A stretch of 64,000 bases of DNA from Phaeobacter gallaeciensis (lineage in GTDB: Bacteria; Pseudomonadota; Alphaproteobacteria; Rhodobacterales; Rhodobacteraceae). Where the stretch lies: contig NZ_CP015124.1 of the NCBI RefSeq assembly GCF_001678945.1, forward strand, positions 868,001 through 932,000, read 5' to 3'. Shown one piece after another: positions 45,602 through 54,328 of this stretch; position 1 is the stretch's first letter, and every line of letters starts with the position of its first letter. The position numbers were made by a program, and so were the translations under genes. The notes beneath the pieces were generated by a model, which did not search any database, was not told the origin of the DNA, and saw only the letters and a program-made list of their open reading frames with translations.

Positions 45602-45792
45602 TCGTCTAATCCTCCCGATAGGTCGTGTTCGGTACATGTTGCCACGCGCTTATCCCCGAACACCTAATAGAGAACATTGACCTCCATCAACAAAGCTGTC
45701 GAACCGCGCAGCTCGATGAGCAGCGACTTTCCGCCTCTGGCTGCTCTCCTCAGGCGATGCTAGACAACACGCAAAGAACGATGGAGTACACC

Positions 45793-45930
45793 ATGATCAA
45801 ACATGTCCTGATTGCGCTGAGCCTGCTGAGCCTTGCTGCCTGCGAAACCGCAAAAGGTGCGGGCCGCGACATCAACAAAGCCGGAACCGCCCTTGAGCAG
45901 GCGGCCGACGACATTCAGAAGAAACTGTAA
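45793..45930 (+). CDS. Entericidin-like small lipoprotein
   Basis: The 45-residue protein starts MIKHVLIALSLLSLAACETA with the lipobox LAAC (Cys17) and ends with a helical part rich in Lys, Ala and Asp (INKAGTALEQAADDIQKKL). This is the entericidin A/B pattern of small envelope lipoproteins. ATG 45793 has GGAG upstream; the longer upstream frame is not convincing. Confidence 0.82.
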   Translation: MIKHVLIALSLLSLAACETAKGAGRDINKAGTALEQAADDIQKKL

Positions 45931-45943
45931 GGCTGGGCGCAGG

Positions 45944-46129
45944 TCAGCGCAGGTTGTAAAGCTTGCGCGCGACCAGCCACGTCACCGGAAAGGCCGCGAT
46001 AAAGCCAAGCGCTGCCGCGATCAGGATGGGCTGAAGGCTGTCCTGCCCCGTGGCCAAGGCCGCTACCACGGCGCTGCCTGCAAGGGTGGAGCCGATAAAT
46101 AGATGCAGGATGAAAGCAAGACGATACAT
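45944..46129 (-). CDS. Small two-helix membrane protein
   Basis: The 61-residue protein has two hydrophobic helices (YRLAFILHLFIGSTLAGSAV and ILIAAALGFIAAFPVTWLVA) and a basic end (ARKLYNLR). It is a small inner-membrane protein of unknown function. ATG 46129 gives a compact protein; the frame extends to 46183 without hydrophobic content. Confidence 0.6.
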   Translation of the reverse strand: MYRLAFILHLFIGSTLAGSAVVAALATGQDSLQPILIAAALGFIAAFPVTWLVARKLYNLR

Positions 46130-46340
46130 GTGATGGCCTTTCCGAATAGATGAATCGGGGTCCTGTCGGTGAACCGGACCCATGCCATCATGTTTCAGAA
46201 TTTGCTGGTAATCGCCTTGATCTGGGTCAGCTTCGGCGCTGCGCGCACCTGAATGGCAGGCCCCTCACAACATCAAGGCGGACAACCTCACGATTGCCCA
46301 CCTCAGTCTATATTCAAAATGGTGTGAATTGGGCCAGAGG

Positions 46341-46673
46341 TCAGTCGCGCGGCTGTTTCCGGCGATCCTGCGGGCGCGGCGCCGCGGCTTTTACCCGGAT
46401 CGGTTCAAAATGGCTCACCACCGGAGTTCCCCGGCGCGGCCCTGCGTCATCATCGCGGGCCAGTGACATCACCGCCCAAGCGAATTGCACCCCGGCAAAA
46501 ACAATCCCGTTCATGAACCAAAGAATGCCAATCGCCAAAAGCCCGACATCAGACGTGCTGACCAGTCCCCAAAGGTTCATTACGTTGAACCAGAGCAGCA
46601 GCCCGACGAAGACCGCAGCGATTCCGAACCCCAGCGCAACGTTGCGGATATAGAGTTGAATGAGCTTTGGCAT
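46341..46673 (-). CDS. Small hypothetical membrane protein
   Basis: The 110-residue protein has two hydrophobic helices (VALGFGIAAVFVGLLLWFNV and DVGLLAIGILWFMNGIVFAG) followed by a basic, disordered tail (RRGTPVVSHFEPIRVKAAAP). No function is known to me. It lies downstream of nusB, separated by nusB's terminator, so it is probably a separate unit. Confidence 0.6.
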   Translation of the reverse strand: MPKLIQLYIRNVALGFGIAAVFVGLLLWFNVMNLWGLVSTSDVGLLAIGILWFMNGIVFAGVQFAWAVMSLARDDDAGPRRGTPVVSHFEPIRVKAAAPRPQDRRKQPRD

Positions 46674-46813
46674 GAGATTCCCTCCATAGGCTGCTTCTTA
46701 ATGTTAGCACCCGGCGGCAGGCGGTCCAGAGAATAAAGCGGAAAATACATGCGATCGGCGGAATTTGTCCTGCATCTCGCCCACGTTCGGAACGAATAAC
46801 GATACCCACCCTG

Positions 46814-46847
46814 TAAAAACAAAAACAGGCGCACCGGGGTGCGCCTG
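46814..46847 (-). terminator. Intrinsic terminator after nusB
   Basis: CAGGCGCACC and GGTGCGCCTG form a 10-bp stem; on the minus strand TTTTTGTTTTT follows. Confidence 0.75.
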
Positions 46848-46874
46848 ATTGCAAAGGTCACCTGAAAAGAAGGT

Positions 46875-47357
46875 TCAGAACGCCTCGGGACGCGCTTCGC
46901 GGGCCATGTGATCCAGAACCGCGTTGACGAATTTCGGCTCTTTGCCTTCGGGGAAAAACGCGCGCGCCACGTCGACGAATTCGTTGATCACCACCTTGGG
47001 CGGGGTCTTCGTCTCGACCAGTTCCGAGCCTGCAGCGCGGAACAGCGCCCGCAGGGTCGGGTCGATCCGGGCAATCGGCCATTTCGCAACCAGCGCGCGG
47101 TCGGTCATCTGGTCGATCTTGGCCTGATGATTGACGGCGCCTTCGACCAGCTGGCGAAACAACTTGGGGTCACCCTCGGCATATTCATCACCTTCATAGA
47201 CAGCGCCGAAACGGTGATCCTCGAATTCGACGATCACCTTGTCGTAGGTCTGGCTGCTGTGCTCCATCTGGAACAGCGCCTGCACGGCAAAAAGCCGGGC
47301 CGCCGATTTCATCTGAGTCTTGCCGTTGCCCTTCGGGGCGCTGTCTGGGTTGGTCAT
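46875..47357 (-). CDS. nusB: Transcription antitermination factor NusB
   Basis: The 160-residue helical protein binds boxA RNA with NusE (S10) in rRNA antitermination. Segments: SAARLFAVQALFQMEHSSQT, RQLVEGAVNHQAKIDQMTDR, RIDPTLRALFRAAGSELVET and PPKVVINEFVDVARAFF. Its ATG overlaps the ribH TGA (ATGA), the usual ribH-nusB coupling. Confidence 0.92.
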   Translation of the reverse strand: MTNPDSAPKGNGKTQMKSAARLFAVQALFQMEHSSQTYDKVIVEFEDHRFGAVYEGDEYAEGDPKLFRQLVEGAVNHQAKIDQMTDRALVAKWPIARIDPTLRALFRAAGSELVETKTPPKVVINEFVDVARAFFPEGKEPKFVNAVLDHMAREARPEAF

Positions 47358-47905
47358 GCCGTGGTGGATCCGTTGTCTGTGCCAGCCAGCTGGATGGCCT
47401 CGGAAGGGGCCTTAAAGCCGACTCCCTTGCTCTGGGCGCTCCACTTACGCGTCAGTGCGATCAGATGCAAGGCCGCAGCCGCAGCGCCTCCGCCCTTATT
47501 CTGATCGGCGGGATCGGCGCGCACCTCTGCCTGGGCGCGGTTCTCTACGGTCAGGATGCCGTTGCCGATGCACAGGCCCTGCAGGCCCATCAGCTGGATC
47601 GCGCGGCTACTGTCGTTGCAGACCGTATCATAGTGGGTGGTCTCGCCGCGGATCACGCAGCCCAGAGCCACGTAGCCGTCAAAGTTCGAGGTGCGGTCAG
47701 CAATAGAGATCGCCGTAGGAATCTCCAGCGCGCCGGGCACTTCGACCAGATCCCAGGTGCCACCTGCGGCCTCGATCTCGGCCTTGGCACCTGCGAGCAT
47801 ATTGTCGGCGATGTCCTTGTAGTAAGGCGCAACCACGATCAGCAGCTTGACCGGTTTGTCAAAGCTGGGACGCGGCAGGATGTAGTGGCTTTCGTGTCCG
47901 GCCAT
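47354..47905 (-). CDS. ribH: 6,7-dimethyl-8-ribityllumazine synthase
   Basis: The 183-residue enzyme condenses the ribitylamino pyrimidine with dihydroxybutanone phosphate. Motifs: VPGALEIPTAISIADRT, ALGCVIRGETTHYDTVCNDS and GNGILTVENRAQAEVRAD. Length is normal for the longer alphaproteobacterial form. It begins one base after the ribB-like stop. Confidence 0.93.
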   Translation of the reverse strand: MAGHESHYILPRPSFDKPVKLLIVVAPYYKDIADNMLAGAKAEIEAAGGTWDLVEVPGALEIPTAISIADRTSNFDGYVALGCVIRGETTHYDTVCNDSSRAIQLMGLQGLCIGNGILTVENRAQAEVRADPADQNKGGGAAAAALHLIALTRKWSAQSKGVGFKAPSEAIQLAGTDNGSTTA

Positions 47906-47906
47906 A

Positions 47907-49034
47907 TCAGTCTTCCTTCAGAATGGGGCGGCTGCCGACGATGGACAGTCCATAGGCATCAAGGCCCACATATTTGGTCGAGGGGGAATCGGTCAGCAGG
48001 ATCAGGTCCTTAAGACCAAGGTTAGACAGGATCTGCGCGCCGATGCCGGTCTGCTTGATGGTCACCGTGCGCGATCCGTCATCCTCATAGGCATAAAGCG
48101 CGTTGCGCGGCTGACGGAACAGGGTCACCACCCCGCGCCCCTCGGCCGCGATGATCTCCATCGCGCGGGGCAGCTGGCGGGCGGATTTGGGGCCGAGGCC
48201 CAGAATATCGGTCGCCTCGTGCAGCGCATGGGTGCGAGCCAGAACCGGCTCGGGCGTGGTGATGTCACCCTTGATCATCACCACGTGTTCAACGCCGTGG
48301 GTCTGATCGGTGAACAGGCGCATGTCCCATTCGCCGCCGAATTCGGAATTCACGATCTCCCGTGAGGTTTCCGTGACCAGATTGTCGTTGCGGGCGCGAT
48401 AGGCGATCAGATCGCTGATGGTGCCGATTTTCTGGCCATGCTCAGCCGCGAAGTCCACCAGATCCGGCAGCCTCGCCATGGTGCCGTCTTCCTTCATGAT
48501 CTCACAGATCACACCCGAAGGATGCAGCCCGGCAAGGCGGGAAATATCCACGGCCGCCTCGGTATGGCCCGCACGGACCAGAACGCCGCCGCGTTTGGCG
48601 CGCAGCGGGAAGACGTGGCCCGGCGTTGCGATTTCCGCCATCGAATTCTGCTCGTTGATCGCGGTCGCGACGGTCAGCGCCCGGTCGGCAGCGGAAATGC
48701 CGGTCGAGACACCTTCGCGCGCCTCGATCGAGACGGTAAAGGCAGTCTCATGCCGGGAGGAGTTGTTGACCGCCATCATCGGCAGCCCGAGGCTGTCGAT
48801 CCGGTCCGCCGTCATCGGCAGGCAGATCAGCCCGCGCCCGTGTGTCGCCATGAAGTTGATGGCATCAGCATCCGCGAATTGCGCCGGGATCACCAGATCG
48901 CCTTCATTTTCGCGGTCCTCGTGATCCACAAGGATGAACATGCGACCCTGTCGGGCCTCTTCGATGATCTCTTCAATCGGGCTGATTGCGTCGCGCAGGC
49001 GGGCCTCGACCGGCCCCGGTGTTTCAAAGCTCAT
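47907..49034 (-). CDS. ribB: 3,4-dihydroxy-2-butanone 4-phosphate synthase with degenerate GTP cyclohydrolase II domain
   Basis: The 375-residue protein has an intact N-terminal DHBP synthase domain (residues 20-210; DHEDRENEGDL, THGRGLICLPM, GHTEAAVDISRLAG). The C-terminal domain (about 215-375) is homologous to GTP cyclohydrolase II but has no cysteine at all, so the three zinc-binding Cys of active RibA are missing (the region reads HALHEATDILGLGPKSARQL). Such RibBX-type fusions make dihydroxybutanone phosphate only. A separate ribA would be needed elsewhere. ATG 49034 gives a standard start; ATG 49049 is possible. Confidence 0.88.
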   Translation of the reverse strand: MSFETPGPVEARLRDAISPIEEIIEEARQGRMFILVDHEDRENEGDLVIPAQFADADAINFMATHGRGLICLPMTADRIDSLGLPMMAVNNSSRHETAFTVSIEAREGVSTGISAADRALTVATAINEQNSMAEIATPGHVFPLRAKRGGVLVRAGHTEAAVDISRLAGLHPSGVICEIMKEDGTMARLPDLVDFAAEHGQKIGTISDLIAYRARNDNLVTETSREIVNSEFGGEWDMRLFTDQTHGVEHVVMIKGDITTPEPVLARTHALHEATDILGLGPKSARQLPRAMEIIAAEGRGVVTLFRQPRNALYAYEDDGSRTVTIKQTGIGAQILSNLGLKDLILLTDSPSTKYVGLDAYGLSIVGSRPILKED

Positions 49035-49230
49035 GTCATGGCCTTTCATGATCCGTGTCGCAGGCCCTCGAATGGCGCTGCCGCGTTGCCAGCGAAATAG
49101 CGCAGCCGCGCCCCAAAGGCCAGCCCGCTTGGCTCTCTTGGAATCACGGACGCGACGTTTGCAGATGCGCAGAAGGCTGCTAGCGTTCCAGCATAAAACT
49201 AAAATCAGACCAAACGCGAAAGCCAAGCCC

Positions 49231-50283
49231 ATGCGTACTTCCCGTATCCTGCAAGCCGTTGAAGCCCACGCCGAGGGCGAACCGGGCCGTGTCATCACCG
49301 GTGGCATGCCGCTGCTGAAGGGCGCCAGCGTGTTTGAGAAAATGCAGGACATGGCGGCCAACCACGATGAAATCCGCCTGATGATGCTGCGCGAGCCGCG
49401 CGGCAATCCAGGGCTTTGCGGCAATGTCCTCGTGCCGCCCTGCCATCCGGAGGCGGACGCCGGTTTCATCATCTTCGAGCAGACCGAATACCCGCCGATG
49501 TCCGGCTCCAACACCATCTGCGTGGTGACGGTGCTGCTGGAGACCGGCATCCTGCCGATGATTGAGCCGGTGACCGACCTGACACTGGAAGCCCCCGCCG
49601 GGCTGATCCGGGTGCGCGCGGAGTGCCGTGACGGCAAGATTACACAGGTCAGCTTTCGCAATGTGCCCGCCTTTGCCGTGCATCTGGACGCCAAGGTCGA
49701 AGTGACGGGGCTCGGCACCGTCGCGGTCGATGTCGCTTGGGGCGGGATGTTCTTCGTTCTGGCCAATGCGGACCGGCTGGGCGTCGATCTTTCAGCAGAC
49801 AACGGCAAGGACATCACCCGCGTCAGCGAGGCCATCCGCCACGCCACGGCCGAGCAGCTGCCCGTCATCCACCCGGAGAACCCCGCGATCACCGGCCCAA
49901 CAATCACCAACCTCTGGGGCGCACCGATTGCCGAAGGCACCCATGGGCGCGGCGCCATCACCCTCTCCACGGGCCCCTTTGATCCGGACCGCCCGCAAGA
50001 TGCCAGCGGCATTCTGGACCGCTCCCCCTGCGGCACCGGCACCTGCGCCAAGATGGCCGTGCTGCACGCCCGGGGCCTGCTTGCGCCGGGACAGGACTAC
50101 GTCAACGCCGGGCCGCTGGGCACCACCTTCACCGGGTGTATTGTCGAGGAAACCAAAGTCGGCCCCTACCCCGCCATCGTACCAACCCTGTCCGGGCAAG
50201 GCTGGATCTATGGATTGTCCAGCTACACGCTGGATCCCAGCGATCCTTTTCCTGCGGGCTATACCGTCGGCGATATGTGGTGA
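49231..50283 (+). CDS. Proline racemase superfamily enzyme, Ser/Cys variant
   Basis: The 350-residue protein has the proline racemase fold with GEPGRVITGG near the N-terminus. The first catalytic position is Ser91 (MSGSNTIC), where true proline racemase has Cys; the second is Cys267 (DRSPCGTGTC). This Ser/Cys pair is found in hydroxyproline epimerases and 3-hydroxyproline dehydratases, so a hydroxyproline role is likelier than proline racemisation. It sits on the plus strand between minus-strand rib genes. It shares a 196-bp divergent upstream region with ribB. Confidence 0.82.
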   Translation: MRTSRILQAVEAHAEGEPGRVITGGMPLLKGASVFEKMQDMAANHDEIRLMMLREPRGNPGLCGNVLVPPCHPEADAGFIIFEQTEYPPMSGSNTICVVTVLLETGILPMIEPVTDLTLEAPAGLIRVRAECRDGKITQVSFRNVPAFAVHLDAKVEVTGLGTVAVDVAWGGMFFVLANADRLGVDLSADNGKDITRVSEAIRHATAEQLPVIHPENPAITGPTITNLWGAPIAEGTHGRGAITLSTGPFDPDRPQDASGILDRSPCGTGTCAKMAVLHARGLLAPGQDYVNAGPLGTTFTGCIVEETKVGPYPAIVPTLSGQGWIYGLSSYTLDPSDPFPAGYTVGDMW

Positions 50284-50284
50284 T

Positions 50285-50323
50285 GCGCGCCGCGGCAGCG
50301 GCGCGCCTGGCCCAACGCCTCGG
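50285..50323. repeat. GC-rich intergenic element, copy 2
   Basis: GCGCCTGGCCCAACG at 50303-50317 matches the element at 41071-41085 at 14 of 15 positions. The rest of the 103-bp gap to the convergent gene is GC-rich with no gene. Confidence 0.3.
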
Positions 50324-50386
50324 GCCTGCATCTTCGATGCTGGCTCAGGGGGCCGGAGCCTCCCTGCGGTTCGCCGGATGGGCGCC

Positions 50387-50986
50387 TCAGGCGGATTGAT
50401 GCGCGAAATACTCGCTCGCGGTCAGATAGGCAGCTGCGCGCCCGGCGGTGCTCCATTCGCTTTCCAGCGGCGCATCCCCGATCACCACCACCGAGGCGCC
50501 GGGCAATCCTTGGCGACGCATCACGTCCTGAACCCGCGCGCGCATCTCGGACCAGCTTTCGCTGAACCGCGGCGCCGCACCTGCATCGTTCAGAACCGGG
50601 TGGGCGGCCAAAACCGCCTCGGGTATATTGGGCCGGTGCACCAGCGCCAGTTTGCTGGCGTTCTGCACCGCCTCCAGCGCACGGCGCTCTTGCTCGGGCA
50701 TATGGGCGCCATAGGCAATGATGCGCAGCGCGTTGGAGGAGAACAGCAGCCCGGTGATGTCCTGCCCAGAGGTCTGCCGCACGCGGGCGTAGGTCGTGTA
50801 ATCCATACCCAGTTCTGCGGCGCGTTTGATGCGCATCTGCAGAACCAGTTTCGGGATCGTGTTGGGCATCAGCTTTTTCTGGGCACTGCGCCAGGCGTGT
50901 ACGCGCCAGGCCCGGCCCTGCTCCATGCTGGGGCCGTTGTTGTGGCCGATCCCGGCGGGCGCCGCACCGGATGCCAGACCAGACAT
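50387..50986 (-). CDS. Conserved hypothetical protein in the rib cluster
   Basis: The 199-residue protein starts with MSGLASGAAPAGIGHNNGPS; the GIGHNNGP motif is frequent at the N-termini of alphaproteobacterial proteins. It contains a basic helical part (AWRSAQKKLMPNTIPKLVLQ, MRIKRAAELGMDYTTYARV) and a C-terminal half with an alternating hydrophobic pattern (ASVVVIGDAPLESEWSTAG). No cofactor motif is visible. It is coupled to ribE through a TGATG overlap. Confidence 0.7.
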   Translation of the reverse strand: MSGLASGAAPAGIGHNNGPSMEQGRAWRVHAWRSAQKKLMPNTIPKLVLQMRIKRAAELGMDYTTYARVRQTSGQDITGLLFSSNALRIIAYGAHMPEQERRALEAVQNASKLALVHRPNIPEAVLAAHPVLNDAGAAPRFSESWSEMRARVQDVMRRQGLPGASVVVIGDAPLESEWSTAGRAAAYLTASEYFAHQSA

Positions 50987-51573
50987 CACCCGGCCTCCGC
51001 CAGCCGCGCCACGTAGCGGGCCAGCGTATCGATTTCCAGATTAACCTTGTCGCCCAGCTTCACATCCCCCCAGGTGGTCACCTCTTTTGTGTGGGGGATG
51101 AAATTGATACCGAAATCACAGCCTTCCACATCGTTGACCGTCAGCGACGTCCCGTTGAGCGCCACCGAGCCCTTGGGGGCGATGAAGCGCGCCAGATCTT
51201 TGGGCGCACGTAGGGTCACCCGGGTGCTGTCGCCCTCGTCCGTGATATCGACCACCTCGGCCACGCCATCGACATGGCCCGATACGATATGGCCCCCCAG
51301 TTCGTCCCCGACCTTCAGGGCGCGCTCAAGGTTGACGCGTTTGCCCACGGTCCAGGCGCCGATGTTGGTCTTGGACACCGTTTCGGCAGAGATCTGAACA
51401 TCGTACCAATCCGATCCCAGCTCGATTACCGTCAGGCACACGCCATCCGAGGCGATGGAGGCGCCCAGGTCGATCCCTGCCGTATCATAGCCGGTGCCGA
51501 TGCGCGCGCGCAGATCGCCCTCTTGTTCCAGCGCCTTGATGGTGCCGACGTCGGTGATGATACCTGTGAACAT
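50986..51573 (-). CDS. ribE: Riboflavin synthase, alpha chain
   Basis: The 195-residue enzyme turns two lumazine molecules into riboflavin and pyrimidine. It has two repeated lumazine-binding domains: MFTGIITDVGTIKALEQEGD opens the first (with GASIASDGVCLTVIELG) and LGGHIVSGHVDGVAEVVDIT opens the second (with GSVALNGTSLTVNDVEG). ATG 51573 is the standard start. Upstream the kps genes run on the other strand. Confidence 0.92.
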   Translation of the reverse strand: MFTGIITDVGTIKALEQEGDLRARIGTGYDTAGIDLGASIASDGVCLTVIELGSDWYDVQISAETVSKTNIGAWTVGKRVNLERALKVGDELGGHIVSGHVDGVAEVVDITDEGDSTRVTLRAPKDLARFIAPKGSVALNGTSLTVNDVEGCDFGINFIPHTKEVTTWGDVKLGDKVNLEIDTLARYVARLAEAG

Positions 51574-51795
51574 GGAGCTGCTCCTTGCCAGTCGTCCGAA
51601 CGGGTCAGGGCCCGTCCTCCATTCCGTGTTGGCCAAGAGGTAGCGCCTGCACCCTGGCTTCACAAGTCCCCGCGCGCGCCCGGCATACGGCCCCGGGCAC
51701 CGAACCCGTTTGCACGCCCGCCGCCTCAGCCTTAGTTTCGCCCCAGTCATTCGTTAACCGGGAGATGGTACATTCCCGGAAACCCGAGAAATCGC

Positions 51796-53091
51796 ATGTC
51801 CGAGCCTGACACAGATCCGCATCGTCGCTTCCTGTTTCTGCAGGGGCCGCATGGGCCGTTCTTCAACCGCCTTGGCGCGATGCTGCGCGCGGCAGGTTGT
51901 TCGGTATGGCGGGTCGGCTTCAACGCCGGGGACAGCGCCTTCTGGCGCCACAGGGCCAGCTACATTTCCTATCAGGGCACGCCGCAGGACTGGCCCGCGA
52001 CCTTTGCGGGGATCTGCGACCAGCACCAGATCACCGATATCGTGCTGTACGGTGACACCCGCCCGATCCACGCCGAGGCGATCAAGGCCGCAAAACAGCG
52101 GGGCCTCTGCGTGCACGTCTTTGAAGAAGGTTACATGCGCCCCTATTGGGTGACCTATGAACGGGGTGGCTCCAACGGCAATTCCCGGCTGATGGACATG
52201 TCAGTTCCGGATATGCAGCAGGCACTGGCCCTGTCGGATATGGAGGCGCCGCTGCCACCCTCGCACTGGGGGGATATGCGGCAGCATATCTTTTACGGCG
52301 CGCTCTATCACTGGTTCGTCATGTTCCGGAACCGGCGTTACCGGAACTTCCGCCCACACCGATCACTGCCGGTGGCACGTGAGTTCCAGCTCTACCTGCA
52401 ACGGCTCTTGCTGATGCCTGCCCAGGCGCTGGACCGGCGTCTGGCCACATGGCGCATCCGCAGCGGCGGTTTCCCCTATCATCTGGCGCTCTTGCAGCTG
52501 GAGCATGATAGCTCGTTCCAGATGCATTCCCCGTTTGAAAGCATGGCGGATTTTCTGGCCGAGGTGATCACCGGTTTCGCCGAAAGCGCGCCGCGCCACC
52601 ACCATCTGGTGATCAAGGCGCACCCGTTGGAGGATGGCCGTGTCCCGCTGCGCAGCGTGGTGCGCAGACTGGCGCGGGAGCACGGCATCAAGGACCGCAT
52701 TCACTACGTGCGCGGTGGCAAGCTGGCGCAGCTGCTGAACGAGGCGCGCACTGCCATTACCGTCAATTCGACCGCCGGACAGCAGGTCCTGTGGCGCGGC
52801 ATACCGCTCAAGGTTTTTGGCCGCGCGGTCTACGACAAGGCCGAGTTCGTCTCGACCCAGAGCCTTGGCGAGTTCTTTGCCACCCCGGCCCGCCCGGACA
52901 ACCGCGCCTATAAGGATTATCGCCGCTTCCTGCTTGAGACCTCGCAACTGCCGGGCGGTTACTACTCCCGCAAGGGACGGCGGCAATTGCTGCGTCAGGT
53001 GGTGGACATGATGCTGGCACCGGACGATCCTTATGATGCGCTGAAGCGCGGCACAGCGGCTCCGCGGCAACAGTTGCGCGTGGTGAACTGA
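51796..53091 (+). CDS. kpsS: Capsular polysaccharide export/linker glycosyltransferase, KpsS-like
   Basis: The 431-residue protein has the KpsS features: FLFLQGPHGPFFNRLGAML at the start, the segment VHVFEEGYMRPYWVTYERGG, HHHLVIKAHPLEDGR and the nucleotide-sugar site AITVNSTAGQQVLWRGIPLK. In group 2 capsules KpsS starts the poly-Kdo linker on phosphatidylglycerol that KpsC extends. It is cytosolic or membrane-associated. It is first of three plus-strand capsule genes. Confidence 0.88.
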   Translation: MSEPDTDPHRRFLFLQGPHGPFFNRLGAMLRAAGCSVWRVGFNAGDSAFWRHRASYISYQGTPQDWPATFAGICDQHQITDIVLYGDTRPIHAEAIKAAKQRGLCVHVFEEGYMRPYWVTYERGGSNGNSRLMDMSVPDMQQALALSDMEAPLPPSHWGDMRQHIFYGALYHWFVMFRNRRYRNFRPHRSLPVAREFQLYLQRLLLMPAQALDRRLATWRIRSGGFPYHLALLQLEHDSSFQMHSPFESMADFLAEVITGFAESAPRHHHLVIKAHPLEDGRVPLRSVVRRLAREHGIKDRIHYVRGGKLAQLLNEARTAITVNSTAGQQVLWRGIPLKVFGRAVYDKAEFVSTQSLGEFFATPARPDNRAYKDYRRFLLETSQLPGGYYSRKGRRQLLRQVVDMMLAPDDPYDALKRGTAAPRQQLRVVN

Positions 53092-53187
53092 GCCCAGAAG
53101 ACCGCAAGACTGGATTTCCATTCTCTGCTCCGCTATCCTGTCTGAAAAAATTGAGGCAAAACAATAACAGGTCGAGGAGACCGAGCA

Positions 53188-54321
53188 GTGACAAACGTCC
53201 CATTTCGCTGGGCGCGCCCTATCGCGATTCTCGCCGCAGTATCGCTTGCGGCGTCCTGTGGCTTGCCCAAGGTTGGCCCGAACAAACGCCAGATCTTTGC
53301 CGGTTCGGTGCAGAAAGAGGGCGATGCCTTTATCGTTTCCGTGAATGACCGGGTGGCTCGGGCAACCGCTGTGGTGCCCGCGCTTGGCTTTTCATCCGAT
53401 TTTACCTCGGCCGGCCGACTGACCTCTGACACCATCCGGCCCGGCGACGTCCTGGGACTGACCATCTGGGAAAACGTAGATGATGGCCTTCTGGCCGCCG
53501 AAACCTCGAATGCGACCGCGCTTGAAGAAGTGCAGGTCGACGGCGCCGGGTATATCTTCGTGCCCTATGCCGGTCGCCTCAGGGCGTCGGGCAACACCCC
53601 GGAGCAACTGCGGGAAGAGATCACCAAGAAACTGGAAGATCAGACCCCGGATCCGCAGGTGCAGGTCCGCCGTCTGGCCGGCGATGGTGCCACGGTCAGC
53701 CTGACTGGGGCCGTGGGCGGACAGGGGATTTATCCCATCGAGCGTCCCACCCGCACATTGGCCACCATGCTGGCCCAGGCTGGCGGTGTGACGATCCAGC
53801 CCGAAATCGCCCAGGTCACCGTGATCCGCGGGAAGCAGCAAGGCAAGATCTGGTTCCAGGACCTCTATGATCATCCCGAACTCGACATCGCCCTGCGCGG
53901 CGGTGACAAGATCCTTGTCGAAGAGGACACCCGTTCCTTTACCGCGCTTGGCGCCACCAGCGCCCAGGCCCGCGTTCCCTTTGAAAGCCAGGACCTGTCG
54001 GGGCTTGAAGCCATCGCCCAGGTTGGCGGTCTGATTTCCACCGCTTCGGACCCGACCGGGGTGTTCATCCTGCGCAACGAACCGGCAGAGATCGCCAATC
54101 AAGTGCTGGGCCGCGACGACCTGATCGGTGCCCAGCGGATGGTCTATGTGCTGAACCTGACGCAGCCGAACGGGCTGTTCATTGCCCGTGATTTCGTGAT
54201 CCGCGATGATGACACGCTCTATGTCACCGAGGCGCCCTATACCCAGTGGACCAAGACGATTTCCCTGCTGGTCACGCCCCTTGGATCGCTGTCGAGCGCC
54301 GCCTCCATCGCTGGCGGGTAA
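53188..54321 (+). CDS. Polysaccharide export lipoprotein, Wza/KpsD type
   Basis: The 377-residue protein begins at GTG 53188 with a signal and lipobox (AILAAVSLAASCGLPK, lipidated Cys in AASC). It then has a poly-export domain (IRPGDVLGLTIWENVDDGLL, DGAGYIFVPYAGRLRASGNT) and SLBB-like repeats (VSLTGAVGGQGIYPIERPTR). Such proteins build the outer-membrane channel for capsule or exopolysaccharide. It lies between kpsS and kpsC, so it probably serves the same export path. Confidence 0.88.
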   Translation: MTNVPFRWARPIAILAAVSLAASCGLPKVGPNKRQIFAGSVQKEGDAFIVSVNDRVARATAVVPALGFSSDFTSAGRLTSDTIRPGDVLGLTIWENVDDGLLAAETSNATALEEVQVDGAGYIFVPYAGRLRASGNTPEQLREEITKKLEDQTPDPQVQVRRLAGDGATVSLTGAVGGQGIYPIERPTRTLATMLAQAGGVTIQPEIAQVTVIRGKQQGKIWFQDLYDHPELDIALRGGDKILVEEDTRSFTALGATSAQARVPFESQDLSGLEAIAQVGGLISTASDPTGVFILRNEPAEIANQVLGRDDLIGAQRMVYVLNLTQPNGLFIARDFVIRDDDTLYVTEAPYTQWTKTISLLVTPLGSLSSAASIAGG

Positions 54322-54328
54322 CGCCGCA

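Noticed and set aside
46184-46340. Remnant coding tail on the minus strand (ends ITSKF)
   Set aside because: A stop codon lies 25 codons upstream, so only a short frame remains; no gene can be supported.
49035-49230. FMN riboswitch before the ribB-like gene
   Set aside because: The conserved RFN-element segments are absent from this 196-bp region.
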